Assembly (NCBI RefSeq): GCF_003854965.1
Contig: NZ_RQPI01000008.1
Location: 1 to 64,000 of the forward strand
Origin: Paenibacillus rhizophilus
GTDB lineage: Bacteria; Bacillota; Bacilli; Paenibacillales; Paenibacillaceae
Reading direction: 5' to 3'
DNA: 64,000 nucleotides
In this document: positions 53,359 to 62,625 of the stretch, piece by piece
How the letters are laid out: each line of letters starts with the position of its first letter
Position numbering within the stretch: position 1 is the first letter of the stretch
Notes under the pieces: model-generated
Database searches by the model: none
What the model was told of the DNA's origin: nothing
What the model saw: the letters and a program-made list of their open reading frames with translations, nothing else
Program-made: the position numbers and the translations under genes

Positions 53359-54642
53359 ATGGGGCAGCCGTTTAACAGACATCCATATATTCAGATTCTG
53401 CTGGTCGCGGTCGTAACGGCGATTGCCGGGGAGTTCAAGATCAATCCCTTCGACGGCGACATCTTCAGAATCGGCCTAGGCAGCAGTGCATTTCTGCTGT
53501 TTTTGCTTTTGTTTCGGCATCTTCCCTTTATGCTCACAGGCGCGGTTACGGGCGTATTTGTACTGCTGTTCCGGACGGGCCTTGATTTGGCGGGAACGGA
53601 TTTAACCGTGCGGGACATTCTGGCCAGGCACTGCTCGGCAATGGTGTATTATATGGTCTTCGCGGTACTGATGGGTGTCATCAAAGGCCGGGTGGACCGT
53701 TTTCATCCGCTGGTGCTGGGAGCCGTGGCTGCCGTCATCGACCTTCTCTCCAATGAGATGGAACTGCTGACCCGGCTGTTGGTGCTGGGAACGAAATCGT
53801 TCCGGCTGAACGAATGGACGTATCTGATGGCGATTGCCATGCTGAGGACCTATTTTACAACCGGCCTGTACAGCAGCATATCCGTCAGCCAGCTTCGGCT
53901 GGTGCAGAAGGAACAGAACCGCCGGATGGAGCAGATGCTCGGTTTCGGTTCGGGCCTCTATGGGGAAGTGTTTTATTTGAAAAAATCGATCGGAACGCTG
54001 GAACAGGCTACTCTTGACAGCTATGAGCTGTACCGCAGCCTAAAGGACGGCGAAGATGACGCTCACAGCCGCCGGGTACTTCATATGACGCAGCAGATCC
54101 ATGAGGTGAAGAAGGACTCGCAGCGGATTCTGGCGGGTCTGACGAAGCTGGTGGACCGCGAAGTAACCGGCGATATGCCGCTGTCGGGCATTCTCCGCTT
54201 TACCGTTAAGAGCAACCAGAAGTATGCCGATATGCTGGGGAAACACATCTCGTTCACCCGGCAGCTCACCTCCGATTATGCCACCGTCAGCTATATCCCT
54301 CTGCTCACGCTGCTTAACAATCTCACCGCCAATGCCGTCGAAGCGATCAAAGATAAAGGAACGATCTATCTGAATGTATACGAAAAAGAGGACATGACCG
54401 TGTTCACCGTCACCGACAGCGGAGGCGGAGTGAAAGAGCGCGACCGGGAGTTGCTGTTCGAACCGGGCTTCACGACCAAATTCGATGACGAGGGTGTGGC
54501 GGCAACGGGAATCGGCCTGTCGCATGTGCAGGACATTGTTCGTTTATTCGAAGGAGAGATTACGGTGAACAATGCCCCTCACGCGGGCGGGGCCATGTTC
54601 AAGATTGCGATTCCCACGAAGAAGCTGCACAAGGAGGAGTAG
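53359..54642 (+). CDS. glnK: Sensor histidine kinase GlnK-like
   Basis: A 427-residue membrane kinase. The first 190 residues hold about six membrane helices. The DHp segment contains HMTQQIHEVKKDSQRILAGL, with the probable phospho-accepting His before EVKKD. The ATPase domain shows LNNLTANAVEAI (N box), VTDSGGGV (G1) and ATGIGLSHVQDIV (G2). This is the B. subtilis GlnK type that, with GlnL, induces glutamine use. A TATAAT box (53321-53326) overlaps an upstream in-frame ATG 53326, so ATG 53359 behind GGGAG is the start. Confidence 0.88.
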   Translation: MGQPFNRHPYIQILLVAVVTAIAGEFKINPFDGDIFRIGLGSSAFLLFLLLFRHLPFMLTGAVTGVFVLLFRTGLDLAGTDLTVRDILARHCSAMVYYMVFAVLMGVIKGRVDRFHPLVLGAVAAVIDLLSNEMELLTRLLVLGTKSFRLNEWTYLMAIAMLRTYFTTGLYSSISVSQLRLVQKEQNRRMEQMLGFGSGLYGEVFYLKKSIGTLEQATLDSYELYRSLKDGEDDAHSRRVLHMTQQIHEVKKDSQRILAGLTKLVDREVTGDMPLSGILRFTVKSNQKYADMLGKHISFTRQLTSDYATVSYIPLLTLLNNLTANAVEAIKDKGTIYLNVYEKEDMTVFTVTDSGGGVKERDRELLFEPGFTTKFDDEGVAATGIGLSHVQDIVRLFEGEITVNNAPHAGGAMFKIAIPTKKLHKEE

Positions 54643-54645
54643 AGC

Positions 54646-55545
54646 ATGCCGCTTTCTTTCTGTATTGTAGACGATGACCGGAGCGCAAGAAGGATGCTGC
54701 AGCATATTATCGAGGACAGCGGTCTTGGGGAAGTCGCGGGAACGGCCGAGGGTGGACAGGAAGGCGTCCGGTTGATTCTGGAAGAATCGCCCGACATCGT
54801 GCTGATGGATCTGCTGATGCCCGATCAGGACGGGATCGAGACGATACGCTCCCTTCAGGCGCAGGGCTGCAAGTCCAAGTTCGTCATGATTTCGCAGATT
54901 GAGAATCAGGATATGGTCGGCCGGGCGTATGAGAGCGGAATCGAATTTTTCATCCGCAAGCCGATTAACCGGATCGAGGTAGAGACCGTGCTGCGCAGAG
55001 TGAACGAGCGCTATGCCATGAGCCGTTACCTTGATGAAATCAAATCGAGTCTGGAGAAGCTGGAGGGGCTGCAGTTCGGAGCCGCCCCGGCGATTCCTGC
55101 CCGGCGTACGGTCAAGGATGCCGTCCAACCGATTCTGATGAACATGGGAATGATCGGCGAGAGCGGCGGACGCGATATTTTGGCTATTATGGAAATCCTG
55201 ATGGAGCGGGAGGATACGGGGACGCTCCCACCGCTCAAGGAGCTGTACGAAACCGTGGCCGCGCGTTACAAGGACAATAAAAGCGACATCGCCAAAGAGA
55301 TGAAGGCCATCGAGCAGCGGCTGCGGCGGGCGCTGGCTACCGGTCTGACTCATCTGGCTTCCATCGGCCTGACCGATTACAGCCATCCCAAATTCGAGTA
55401 TTATGCGCCGCTTTACTTTGATTTTGAAGATGTGCGAGCCAAGATGAAGGAAATCGAGCAGGGCCGGGAGTCCGGCAAGACCAAAGTGAATATCCGCAAG
55501 TTTTTGCAGGTAATGGTTCTGGAGCTTCAGGAGGGAAGGCTATGA
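54646..55545 (+). CDS. glnL: Response regulator GlnL-like (YcbB)
   Basis: A 299-residue regulator. The receiver domain has acidic pocket FCIVDDDRSARRML, phospho-acceptor Asp in DIVLMDLLMPDQDGIE and the late Lys in FFIRKPINRIEVE. The C-terminal half is the YcbB domain (RTVKDAVQPILMNMGMIGESGG..., EMKAIEQRLRRALATGLTHLASIGLTDYSHPKFEYYAPLYFDF). It is the partner of the kinase encoded three bases upstream and probably controls the adjacent glutamine transporter. corA overlaps its stop as ATGA. Confidence 0.92.
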   Translation: MPLSFCIVDDDRSARRMLQHIIEDSGLGEVAGTAEGGQEGVRLILEESPDIVLMDLLMPDQDGIETIRSLQAQGCKSKFVMISQIENQDMVGRAYESGIEFFIRKPINRIEVETVLRRVNERYAMSRYLDEIKSSLEKLEGLQFGAAPAIPARRTVKDAVQPILMNMGMIGESGGRDILAIMEILMEREDTGTLPPLKELYETVAARYKDNKSDIAKEMKAIEQRLRRALATGLTHLASIGLTDYSHPKFEYYAPLYFDFEDVRAKMKEIEQGRESGKTKVNIRKFLQVMVLELQEGRL

Positions 55546-56501
55546 TACGGACGTTGGCGGTCACTCATCAGGGTGAAGTGCTGATTGATATCCCGCTGCG
55601 GGAGGTCGGGGTAGAGGAATACAAGTGGATTTGGGCCGATTTTTCCGAGCCGACTCTGGAGGAGACGCGGCTTCTCGATACCTATTTCAATTTTCATCCG
55701 CTGGCGATTGAGGACTGTATGCATGTGCTTCAGCGGCCAAAGCTCGATTACTATGAGGATGTGCAGTTTTTGGTGCTGCATGCGCTGAATGAATCCTCGC
55801 TTAGGGCGGAAGAGGTGGATTTGTTCGTCGGCAAATCCTTCTTCGTGTCCTTTCATCTTCAGCATCAGACGGAGCTGGATGAAGCCTGGAATCAGGTCGT
55901 GAAGGAAATCCATAACCGGAAGGGATGGTCCGGCGGTCCGATACTGGCGGCTTACACGGTAATGGACAAGCTGGTGGACAAGTATTTTCCGAGCCTGTAT
56001 ATGATTGAGGACGAGCTGGCGGAGCTGGACAGCAGGGGAAGCAATGAGTCGGTGGAGGAACTGATGACCCAGGTATTTGATGTTCGCGGGCGTCTCTTGA
56101 AGCTCCGCCGGACGATTGTGCCGATGCGCGATTTGATGTACAGAGTTCTCAATTCTCAGCATATTCAGAGCAATTCGGTAGAGCGTATGTATTTCGGCGA
56201 TATTTACGATCATTTGCTCAAGCTGACCGATATGATCGAGGCCGACCGTGAAATGACCGCGGACCTGCGCGACAGTTACATATCGTTGAATTCGAACCGG
56301 ATGAATTCCATTATGAAGACGCTCACGGTAATTACAACCATATTCATGCCCTTGACGCTGATCGCCGGCATTTACGGCATGAATTTCAATGTAATGCCCG
56401 AACTGAACTACCTCTACGGCTATCCTTTAGTCTTGATGATCATGCTGCTGCTCGGCGGAGGCATGGTGCTGTGGTTTAAAAAGCGGGGCTGGTTCAATTA
56501 A
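55542..56501 (+). CDS. corA: CorA-family magnesium/divalent cation transporter
   Basis: A 319-residue 2-TM-GxN channel. A large cytoplasmic N-terminal domain with long helices precedes two C-terminal helices. The first (LTVITTIFMPLTLIAGIYGMNF) carries the diagnostic YGMN loop, and the second is LVLMIMLLLGGGMVLWF. Its ATG overlaps the glnL stop, an unusual placement that ties expression to the glutamine-sensing operon. Confidence 0.95.
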   Translation: MIRTLAVTHQGEVLIDIPLREVGVEEYKWIWADFSEPTLEETRLLDTYFNFHPLAIEDCMHVLQRPKLDYYEDVQFLVLHALNESSLRAEEVDLFVGKSFFVSFHLQHQTELDEAWNQVVKEIHNRKGWSGGPILAAYTVMDKLVDKYFPSLYMIEDELAELDSRGSNESVEELMTQVFDVRGRLLKLRRTIVPMRDLMYRVLNSQHIQSNSVERMYFGDIYDHLLKLTDMIEADREMTADLRDSYISLNSNRMNSIMKTLTVITTIFMPLTLIAGIYGMNFNVMPELNYLYGYPLVLMIMLLLGGGMVLWFKKRGWFN

Positions 56502-56507
56502 AATAAA

Positions 56508-56540
56508 CGGCGGCAGCCCGCATGACGTTTCCTGCCGCCG
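56508..56540. terminator. Bidirectional hairpin between corA and yqfQ
   Basis: CGGCGGCAG (56508-56516) and CTGCCGCCG (56532-56540) form a perfect stem between the convergent genes. T-tracts are poor on both sides. Confidence 0.6.
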
Positions 56541-56559
56541 AGCTTAAAGGCGGCGCCGC

Positions 56560-57108
56560 TTACTTGCGGCGCCGCTTGCCGGAGGATGAACCTGAACGCC
56601 GCCGCCCTGAAGAGCCCGATTTGCGGCGCTTCGGGGCGGTTCTTTTTTTACGCCGGGGCGCATACGATGCGGAATCTTCTTCAGCAGCGAGCAGTCCCGC
56701 CGCCCCGCCCTTCCCTTTACCTTTGCCTATGCTGCCCATAACCAGCTTGAACATCGGGGCCATCTGCTGAAAGCCCTGCATAACCTTCTGCACTTTGCCC
56801 ATGGAACTGACGATTCCGTCAATTCCCCCCATGCGGTCGATAAGCCCCTTGATCTGTTCCATATTCGCCAAATTGGCGAGCCCGCCGAGGTTTCCTAACA
56901 GTCCGCCGCCTTTGGCTGCCGTCTCCGCCGCGGCCGGAACCGCAAGCGCAGTTTCGGCCGCTTCCGCACCCAAAGGGGAGAAAGCGCCTGTCGTCCCGGG
57001 CCCCGGCACCTGAACGTAAGGGGAGATCCCCGGATAGGGGGAAGTATTGAACGGTTCAGTCAAAGCGCGGCTGCTCCGGTGGGAATGATTATAGTAATGA
57101 TGCGGCAT
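56560..57108 (-). CDS. yqfQ: YqfQ-family protein
   Basis: A 182-residue protein. It has a His/Tyr/Ser-rich start (MPHHYYNHSHRSSRAL), a Gly/Pro/Ala-rich central part, the conserved YqfQ core (LANMEQIKGLIDRMGGIDGIVSSMGKVQKVMQGFQQMAPMFKLVMGS) and a very basic Lys/Arg/Ser-rich tail. A TTG/ATG further upstream is in frame, but AAAGGAATG before ATG 57108 fits. YqfQ proteins are found in spore formers; their function is unclear. Confidence 0.82.
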   Translation of the reverse strand: MPHHYYNHSHRSSRALTEPFNTSPYPGISPYVQVPGPGTTGAFSPLGAEAAETALAVPAAAETAAKGGGLLGNLGGLANLANMEQIKGLIDRMGGIDGIVSSMGKVQKVMQGFQQMAPMFKLVMGSIGKGKGKGGAAGLLAAEEDSASYAPRRKKRTAPKRRKSGSSGRRRSGSSSGKRRRK

Positions 57109-57473
57109 GATATCACATTCCTTTGTCGGTGATTTTGCTATACTGTATGTCATGGGCGAACATAAGGTATGGACGTATGCCCGGGTTAACAGGGATAGGA
57201 GCGGAAAAGGGCAGATGCCCAGCGGCCCTAGGAAATCTTGAAAAATCCTTGTCCAGCTTTGTTTTTAGCACTCTAATAGAGTAATATAGGTAGGGCGCCG
57301 TCAGAGTGGGGGAGGCGAACGGAGCGCGGCAGGCATAACTGTTTTGTGCGCTGTGGGTGGACATTTGTCCTTCGTTTTCGTTCTTTACAGCGTGAAATCG
57401 TTAATGCTTGAAAAAACTGCTCTGGTGCAATATAGTAAAAGGCAGAAAAGCCATTTTAGGGGATGATAATTTT
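57109..57473. other. Divergent intergenic region yqfQ/yerC
   Basis: No gene seen. A palindrome ACTCTAATAGAGT lies at 57270-57282, close to TAATAT. TTGTCC near 57249 could be the -35 box of a plus-strand promoter. Boxes for the minus-strand gene are not clear. Confidence 0.4.
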
Positions 57474-57764
57474 ATGCAGCTGAAGAAGCTAAACGATAAA
57501 AGTATCGATCAGTTATTTGAAGCCATTTTAACTTTAAAAAATATGGAAGAATGCTATGTTTTTTTTGATGATCTGTGCACGGTGAACGAGATCCAGTCGC
57601 TCTCCCAGCGTCTTGAGGTTGCGCGTATGCTGGGCAAGGGCTGCACTTATAACCAGATTGAAGCGGAGACCGGTGCAAGCACGGCGACCATCTCGCGGGT
57701 CAAACGCTGCCTCAACTATGGCAACGACGGTTATAAGCTGACTCTGGAACGCCTGGGGCGTTAA
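57474..57764 (+). CDS. yerC: YerC/YecD TrpR-related DNA-binding protein
   Basis: A 96-residue protein of the TrpR superfamily. VNEIQSLSQRLEVARMLGKGCTYNQIEAETGASTATISRVKRCL contains the helix-turn-helix (about residues 50-80). The upstream frame lacks a ribosome-binding site, whereas AGGGGATG precedes ATG 57474. Bacillus YerC is a small conserved regulator with targets not well defined. Five bases separate it from the next gene. Confidence 0.92.
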   Translation: MQLKKLNDKSIDQLFEAILTLKNMEECYVFFDDLCTVNEIQSLSQRLEVARMLGKGCTYNQIEAETGASTATISRVKRCLNYGNDGYKLTLERLGR

Positions 57765-57769
57765 AACCG

Positions 57770-58555
57770 ATGAAAGCGGGCGTTCTCATCATCAGTCACG
57801 GTTCGCGCGATACGTCCTGGGTGGCGATCGTCGATGAAGCTGTTAACGGTTTATCGCTGCGGGAAGTTCTTCCCGTGGCGGTTTCTTTTTTGGAGCTGGT
57901 GAACGGGCGCTCTATTCAAGACGGAATTGACATGCTGGAAGAGCAGGAAGTTACAGATATTCTGGTCATTCCATTATTCGTCTCTTCGGGCAGCACCCAT
58001 GTCGATGAGATAGCCTATGCGCTTGGGGCCAAGGATGAACCGGAAAAAGAGACCGATCTTGAGCGCTGTAGAGTTAATGCCCGAATTCACTACGGCGATC
58101 CTGTCGACGACGACCCGGACATTGCGGTCATGGTCTGGGATAAAATCCGGGAACTGTCGGTTCATCCCGCCAGTGAGACCATTCTGCTGGTCGGCCACGG
58201 AAGCGTGCATTCCGGCTTCCGCCAGCGCTGGGAGCGGGGGATGTCGTCGCTGGCGGAACGCGTCCGCAACATCAGCGGATTAGCGGCGGCGGATTACGCG
58301 CTGCTGAGTGTGGGCGGTGTGGGCGATAAGGTGCGGTACTGGCGGGAGCAGGGACATGAGGTGCTGGTGGCGCCGATTTTTTTAAGCGAAGGCTATTTCA
58401 CCAAGAATGTCATTCCCGGCAGGCTAAAAGGCTTGACCTACAAATATAACGGAAGAACGCTGCTGCCCCACCCGCTGCTGCCGCACTGGATCGCTACCCA
58501 GGTGGAGACGATGCTGAAGCGGCTGGGCGGGGAAGAAACGGAAACTGGTCGATAA
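57770..58555 (+). CDS. Sirohydrochlorin chelatase-like protein (CbiX family)
   Basis: A 261-residue class II chelatase-like protein built of two CbiX-type halves. The first starts AGVLIISHGSRDTSWVAIVDEAV with the catalytic-site His. The second has ILLVGHGSVHSGFRQRW. IPLFVSSGSTHVDEI and VAPIFLSEGYFTKNVIPGRL are also typical. Family members insert cobalt, nickel or iron into sirohydrochlorin-type rings. No tetrapyrrole genes lie nearby, so the metal is unknown. Probably co-transcribed with yerC. Confidence 0.85.
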   Translation: MKAGVLIISHGSRDTSWVAIVDEAVNGLSLREVLPVAVSFLELVNGRSIQDGIDMLEEQEVTDILVIPLFVSSGSTHVDEIAYALGAKDEPEKETDLERCRVNARIHYGDPVDDDPDIAVMVWDKIRELSVHPASETILLVGHGSVHSGFRQRWERGMSSLAERVRNISGLAAADYALLSVGGVGDKVRYWREQGHEVLVAPIFLSEGYFTKNVIPGRLKGLTYKYNGRTLLPHPLLPHWIATQVETMLKRLGGEETETGR

Positions 58556-58725
58556 AGGACCGGTAAAAGATAAGGATTGCTTCAGTCGTCCACCGTTTTT
58601 CAGATGCATGATTTTACCCAGTTTTGACATCCATCCGCGCGGAATCCATCTGCTTCTCGCAGTGTGCCTGCGGAGATCGATTAGCAGCTATCCTCCTGTG
58701 TTTTTTCTCTCCGTTCCCGCATATA

Positions 58726-58755
58726 TTGATTGTGCCCTCCAGAATTGGGTATAAT
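58726..58755 (+). promoter_or_regulatory. Promoter of dagK
   Basis: TTGATT (58726-58731), an 18-base spacer and TATAAT (58750-58755), 41 bases before the dagK start. Confidence 0.7.
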
Positions 58756-58796
58756 CAGTTAAGTTGTTCAATAAAGAAACGGGTGGCGTTCCGGAA

Positions 58797-59687
58797 ATGA
58801 AAACTGCAAGATTAATATATAATCCAACTTCCGGGCGGGAAGAAATGAGAAGAAGGCTTGCCGATATTCTGGACCGTCTCGACCAGGGCGGCATTGAGGC
58901 TACCACCCATGCGACGACGGGCGAAGGCGATGCGACGGAGGCCGCGGCGGATGCGGTGGATCGCGGATACGATCTCATTATTGCTGCCGGCGGCGATGGT
59001 ACGCTGAACGAGGTGGTTAACGGGATGGCTGAGAAGCCGAATCTTCCTCCTCTCGGGGTGCTTCCTCTGGGAACCACAAATGATTTTGCGCGCGCAATGG
59101 GTATTCCGAAGTACTGGGAAGAATCCTGTGATCTGATCATTAAGCAGCAGTCGCGGCTTATCGATCTTGGCAAGGCCAATGACCGTTATTTCATCAATAT
59201 TGCCGGCGGCGGTACGCTGACCGAGTTGACATATGAAGTGCCAAGCAAGCTGAAGACGATGATGGGCCAGCTTGCCTATTATTTAAAAGGAATTGAGAAA
59301 ATGGCGAGCTTGTCCCCGACGGAGTTGGTGATCCGCGCAAGCGGACAGGAGCTGATCCATGACGAGTTCATGCTGTTCCTGATTGCCAACACCAATTCCG
59401 TCGGCGGGTTCGAGAAGCTCGCTCCCGATGCACGCATCGATGACGGCCTGTTCGACGTCATTGCTCTGAAGAAGTGCAATCTTGCCGAATTAATCCGGCT
59501 CGTCAGCCTTGCGCTGCGCGGCGAGCATCTGCAGGATAAGAAAGTCGTGTACTTCCGCACGAATGAAATGGAAGTCACCTCTCCCGGCCATGTACAGCTC
59601 AACCTGGACGGAGAACTGGGCGGTACGCTTCCGGGTCATTTCCGTATCCTGCCGCAGCATTTGCGTATATTCGCGCAGAATCCGTAA
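58797..59687 (+). CDS. dagK: Diacylglycerol kinase, lipid kinase family
   Basis: A 296-residue soluble lipid kinase that returns diacylglycerol from lipoteichoic acid synthesis to phosphatidate. It has the start ARLIYNPTSGREEMRRRL, the nucleotide motif LIIAAGGDGTLNEVVNGM, GVLPLGTTNDFARAMGIP and FINIAGGGTLTELTYEVP. The C-terminal lobe has GFEKLAPDARIDDGLFDVIAL. The upstream TTG 58764 is too near the promoter, so ATG 58797 is chosen. Confidence 0.95.
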   Translation: MKTARLIYNPTSGREEMRRRLADILDRLDQGGIEATTHATTGEGDATEAAADAVDRGYDLIIAAGGDGTLNEVVNGMAEKPNLPPLGVLPLGTTNDFARAMGIPKYWEESCDLIIKQQSRLIDLGKANDRYFINIAGGGTLTELTYEVPSKLKTMMGQLAYYLKGIEKMASLSPTELVIRASGQELIHDEFMLFLIANTNSVGGFEKLAPDARIDDGLFDVIALKKCNLAELIRLVSLALRGEHLQDKKVVYFRTNEMEVTSPGHVQLNLDGELGGTLPGHFRILPQHLRIFAQNP

Positions 59688-59717
59688 ACCGCATAAAGAC
59701 GAAATTCTATAAACAGC

Positions 59718-61418
59718 ATGAATAATGAAGATCATGAAAGAAGTGAAACCGATCTGATGAATAATAACCGCAGTGGCCGCCGTCACAGCCGCCGGGACAG
59801 CGCGGCGCCAATCGCCGGACTGCCTGTAAATAAAAACGATGAGGTCGTGCTCGATATCATCGGCATGACGCATGAAGGCGAAGGGGTAGGCCGGGTAGAG
59901 GGCTATACCCTTTTTGTGCAGGGGGCGCTTCCCGGTGAGAAGGTCCGGGCGAAGGTCCTCAAGACGAAGAAGCAGTACGGATACGCCAAGCTGCTTGAGC
60001 TTGTGGAGGCAAGCGCTGACCGCATCGCGCCGCCCTGTCCGATCTATGACCAGTGCGGCGGCTGCCAGCTGCAGCACATGGACTACGCCGCCCAGCTAAA
60101 GTGGAAGCGGCAGCTTGTTGTGGACAATCTGGAGCGGATAGGGAAGCTGGATGTGGTGAAGGAAGGGGCGGACGGAGAACCGCTGGGCGAACGGAAGCGG
60201 ATCGGGGAGCCGGGTAAGGCTGGCGGTGAAGCGGAAGGGAAGTTGCCGGATGAACGGAAGCAGATCGGGGAGCCGGATAAGGCTGACATGGAGGCGGAAG
60301 GAGAGTTGTTGGCGGGAGCGCCGCGGGGAAGGGATTCGCTGGAAGGCGATGAAGCGACCGCCGACTCCGGTAAGGCCTTGCGCAGCGGCGGAATTATGGT
60401 GCGCCCGACGCTCGGCATGGACGAGCCTTGGCGCTACCGCAATAAGGCGCAGGTGCCGATTGGCGCTGCAGACGGCGGGCTGGTCGGCGGCTTCTACGCG
60501 CGCGGCAGCCACCGGATTATCGACATGGAGACTTGTCTGATTCAGCATGAACATAACGACGAAGTCGTTCGCCGGGTCAAGGCCATCGGAAGCGAGCTCG
60601 GCATTAGCGCGTACAACGAAGAGACGGGGCGCGGACTGTTGCGACATGTCGTCGTGAAAAAGGCGTTCCGTACCGGAGAGATGATGCTGGTACTGGTGAC
60701 CAACGGACGGGATATCCCGCATGTTGATGCCTGGACAGGCAGCATCCGTGAGCAGATTCCGGAGGTAGCGAGCATCTGCCAGAACGTCAATACGCAGCGG
60801 ACGAACGTTATTTTTGGCGACGAGACCCGCGTATTGTGGGGCAGAGACGTCATTTATGACTACATCGGCGATGTGCAATTCGCCATTTCGGCGCGGTCTT
60901 TTTACCAAGTGAACCCCGCGCAGACCGAAGTCCTGTACGGCAAAACAGTGGAGTATGCCGGACTGACGGGCACCGAAACCGTGATCGACGCTTACTGTGG
61001 CATCGGGACAATCTCTCTCTTCTTGGCGCAGCACGCTGATCAGGTATACGGCGTCGAAATCGTCCCCGAAGCCATCGAAGACGCGCGGTCGAACGCGAAG
61101 CTTAACGATATGAACAATGTGGTGTTCGAGGTCGGTGCATCCGAAGACGTTATTCCGAACTGGAAAGCGCAGGGCATCACAGCCGACGTCATCGTCGTCG
61201 ATCCCCCGCGCAAAGGCTGCGATCCCCGCCTGCTGGCGACGATACTGGAAATGAAGCCCGAGCGGGTGGTGTACGTGTCCTGTAACCCGTCCACCTTGGC
61301 AAGGGATTTGCGGGTGCTCGAGGATGGCGGGTACAAGACGGTGGAGGTGCAGCCGGTGGATATGTTTCCTTGGACGGTGCATGTGGAGTGTTGCTCACTG
61401 TTGGTCAGGAAAGACTAA
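59718..61418 (+). CDS. rlmD: 23S rRNA (uracil-C5)-methyltransferase RlmD/RlmCD-like
   Basis: A 566-residue RumA-type enzyme. A basic N-terminal tail precedes a TRAM domain (VVLDIIGMTHEGEGVGRVEGYTLFV) and the Fe-S cysteines CPIYDQCGGCQLQH (about residues 106-119). After an insert the SAM domain follows (VIDAYCGIGTISLFLA), with the catalytic Cys in VVYVSCNPSTLARDL. The insert, about residues 147-225, is charged, contains a 63-bp tandem duplication and is absent from the usual 450-460-residue proteins. The start is uncertain: neither ATG 59718 nor ATG 59757 has a strong site. Confidence 0.93.
   Translation: MNNEDHERSETDLMNNNRSGRRHSRRDSAAPIAGLPVNKNDEVVLDIIGMTHEGEGVGRVEGYTLFVQGALPGEKVRAKVLKTKKQYGYAKLLELVEASADRIAPPCPIYDQCGGCQLQHMDYAAQLKWKRQLVVDNLERIGKLDVVKEGADGEPLGERKRIGEPGKAGGEAEGKLPDERKQIGEPDKADMEAEGELLAGAPRGRDSLEGDEATADSGKALRSGGIMVRPTLGMDEPWRYRNKAQVPIGAADGGLVGGFYARGSHRIIDMETCLIQHEHNDEVVRRVKAIGSELGISAYNEETGRGLLRHVVVKKAFRTGEMMLVLVTNGRDIPHVDAWTGSIREQIPEVASICQNVNTQRTNVIFGDETRVLWGRDVIYDYIGDVQFAISARSFYQVNPAQTEVLYGKTVEYAGLTGTETVIDAYCGIGTISLFLAQHADQVYGVEIVPEAIEDARSNAKLNDMNNVVFEVGASEDVIPNWKAQGITADVIVVDPPRKGCDPRLLATILEMKPERVVYVSCNPSTLARDLRVLEDGGYKTVEVQPVDMFPWTVHVECCSLLVRKD
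60189..60314 (+). repeat. 63-bp tandem duplication inside rlmD
   Basis: Two units, 60189-60251 and 60252-60314, each begin GAACGGAAGC and contain ATCGGGGAGCCGG and AAGGCTG. They are about 80% identical and a whole number of codons (21), so the frame is kept. They encode ERKRIGEPGKAGGEAEGKLPD-type and ERKQIGEPDKADMEAEGELLA-type units. Confidence 0.88.
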
Positions 61419-61446
61419 TAGTTGAGATGTATTGGCGGATTTTTTG

Positions 61447-61472
61447 AAAGAGGGGAGCGCCCCCTCTTTTTT
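61447..61472 (+). terminator. Terminator of rlmD
   Basis: AAGAGGGG pairs with CCCCTCTT, followed by TTTT. Confidence 0.88.
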
Positions 61473-61534
61473 GAATATATTGGGTGAGTATGCTTCTCTC
61501 GATTTGTTCTGATATTCATAGAGAGGTTTTTGAT

Positions 61535-62524
61535 ATGACAGATCATTTTTGGCGTGATTTACCACGACCTTTTTTTATACTGGCGCCCATGGAAGAAGTG
61601 ACGGATGTTGTTTTTCGTCATGTCGTAAGTGAAGCAGCCAGACCGGATGTGTTTTTTACGGAGTTTGCGAATACAGAAAGTTATTGTCACCCGGAGGGGA
61701 ACCATAGTGTGCGCGGGCGTTTGACGTTTACAGAGGATGAACAGCCCATTGTAGCTCATATCTGGGGAGATAAGCCGGAATACTTTCGTCAAATGAGCAT
61801 CGGTATGGCGAAAGAAGGGTTTAAAGGCATCGATATTAATATGGGTTGTCCTGTAGCAAATGTAGCAGAGAATGGAAAGGGAAGCGGCCTGATCTGCCGT
61901 CCTGAAATCGCAGCGGATATCATCCAGGCCGCAAAAGCCGGGGGACTGCCAGTCAGCGTAAAAACAAGGCTCGGTTTTAGTGCCGTAGACGAATGGCGCG
62001 ACTGGTTAACCCATATTTTGAAACAAGACATTGTTAATCTGTCCATTCATCTGCGGACAAGAGAGGAAATGAGCAAAGTGGATGCTCATTGGGAACTGAT
62101 TCCGGAGATTAAGAAACTTCGTGATGAGGTGGCACCAGATACACTGCTGACCATTAACGGGGATATCCCTGACCGTCAGACCGGCTTGCAGCTCGCTGAG
62201 CAATACGGTGTGGATGGTATTATGATTGGGCGCGGTATTTTTCATAATCCATTTGCTTTTGAGAAGGAGCCGAAGGATCACAGTAGTAGGGAATTGCTTG
62301 ATTTGCTGCGGCTGCATCTGGATCTCCATGATCAATATTCAGCACTGGAACCACGTTCGTTCAGATCTCTTCCTCGATTCTTTAAAATATATGTCCGTGG
62401 ATTTCGAGGGGCAAGTGAATTAAGAAATAGCTTAATGAACACAAAGTCAACAAGTGAAGTACGTGCGCTGCTCGATGAATTTGGCAATAAGGAGCATGAT
62501 GGGGCAGAGGAACGTGGAAAATAA
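61535..62524 (+). CDS. tRNA-dihydrouridine synthase
   Basis: A 329-residue FMN TIM-barrel enzyme of the Dus family. It has the N-terminal [42 protein letters not shown] with the active-site Cys, the FMN-phosphate region VKTRLGF and the late [18 protein letters not shown]. It reduces uridines in the tRNA D-loop. AGAGAGG before ATG 61535 decides the start over ATG 61484. The gene is clearly lower in GC than its upstream neighbours, which may mark acquired DNA. Confidence 0.92.
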   Translation: MTDHFWRDLPRPFFILAPMEEVTDVVFRHVVSEAARPDVFFTEFANTESYCHPEGNHSVRGRLTFTEDEQPIVAHIWGDKPEYFRQMSIGMAKEGFKGIDINMGCPVANVAENGKGSGLICRPEIAADIIQAAKAGGLPVSVKTRLGFSAVDEWRDWLTHILKQDIVNLSIHLRTREEMSKVDAHWELIPEIKKLRDEVAPDTLLTINGDIPDRQTGLQLAEQYGVDGIMIGRGIFHNPFAFEKEPKDHSSRELLDLLRLHLDLHDQYSALEPRSFRSLPRFFKIYVRGFRGASELRNSLMNTKSTSEVRALLDEFGNKEHDGAEERGK

Positions 62525-62625
62525 AAAAAGAGACGTGAATTAGATGGAGGATCGGATGAACGGAGACGGGGACCAAACCCGGAGCCAACAAGCCTTTCCT
62601 CTGTTTTGTTATGGAGGGGGATTAC

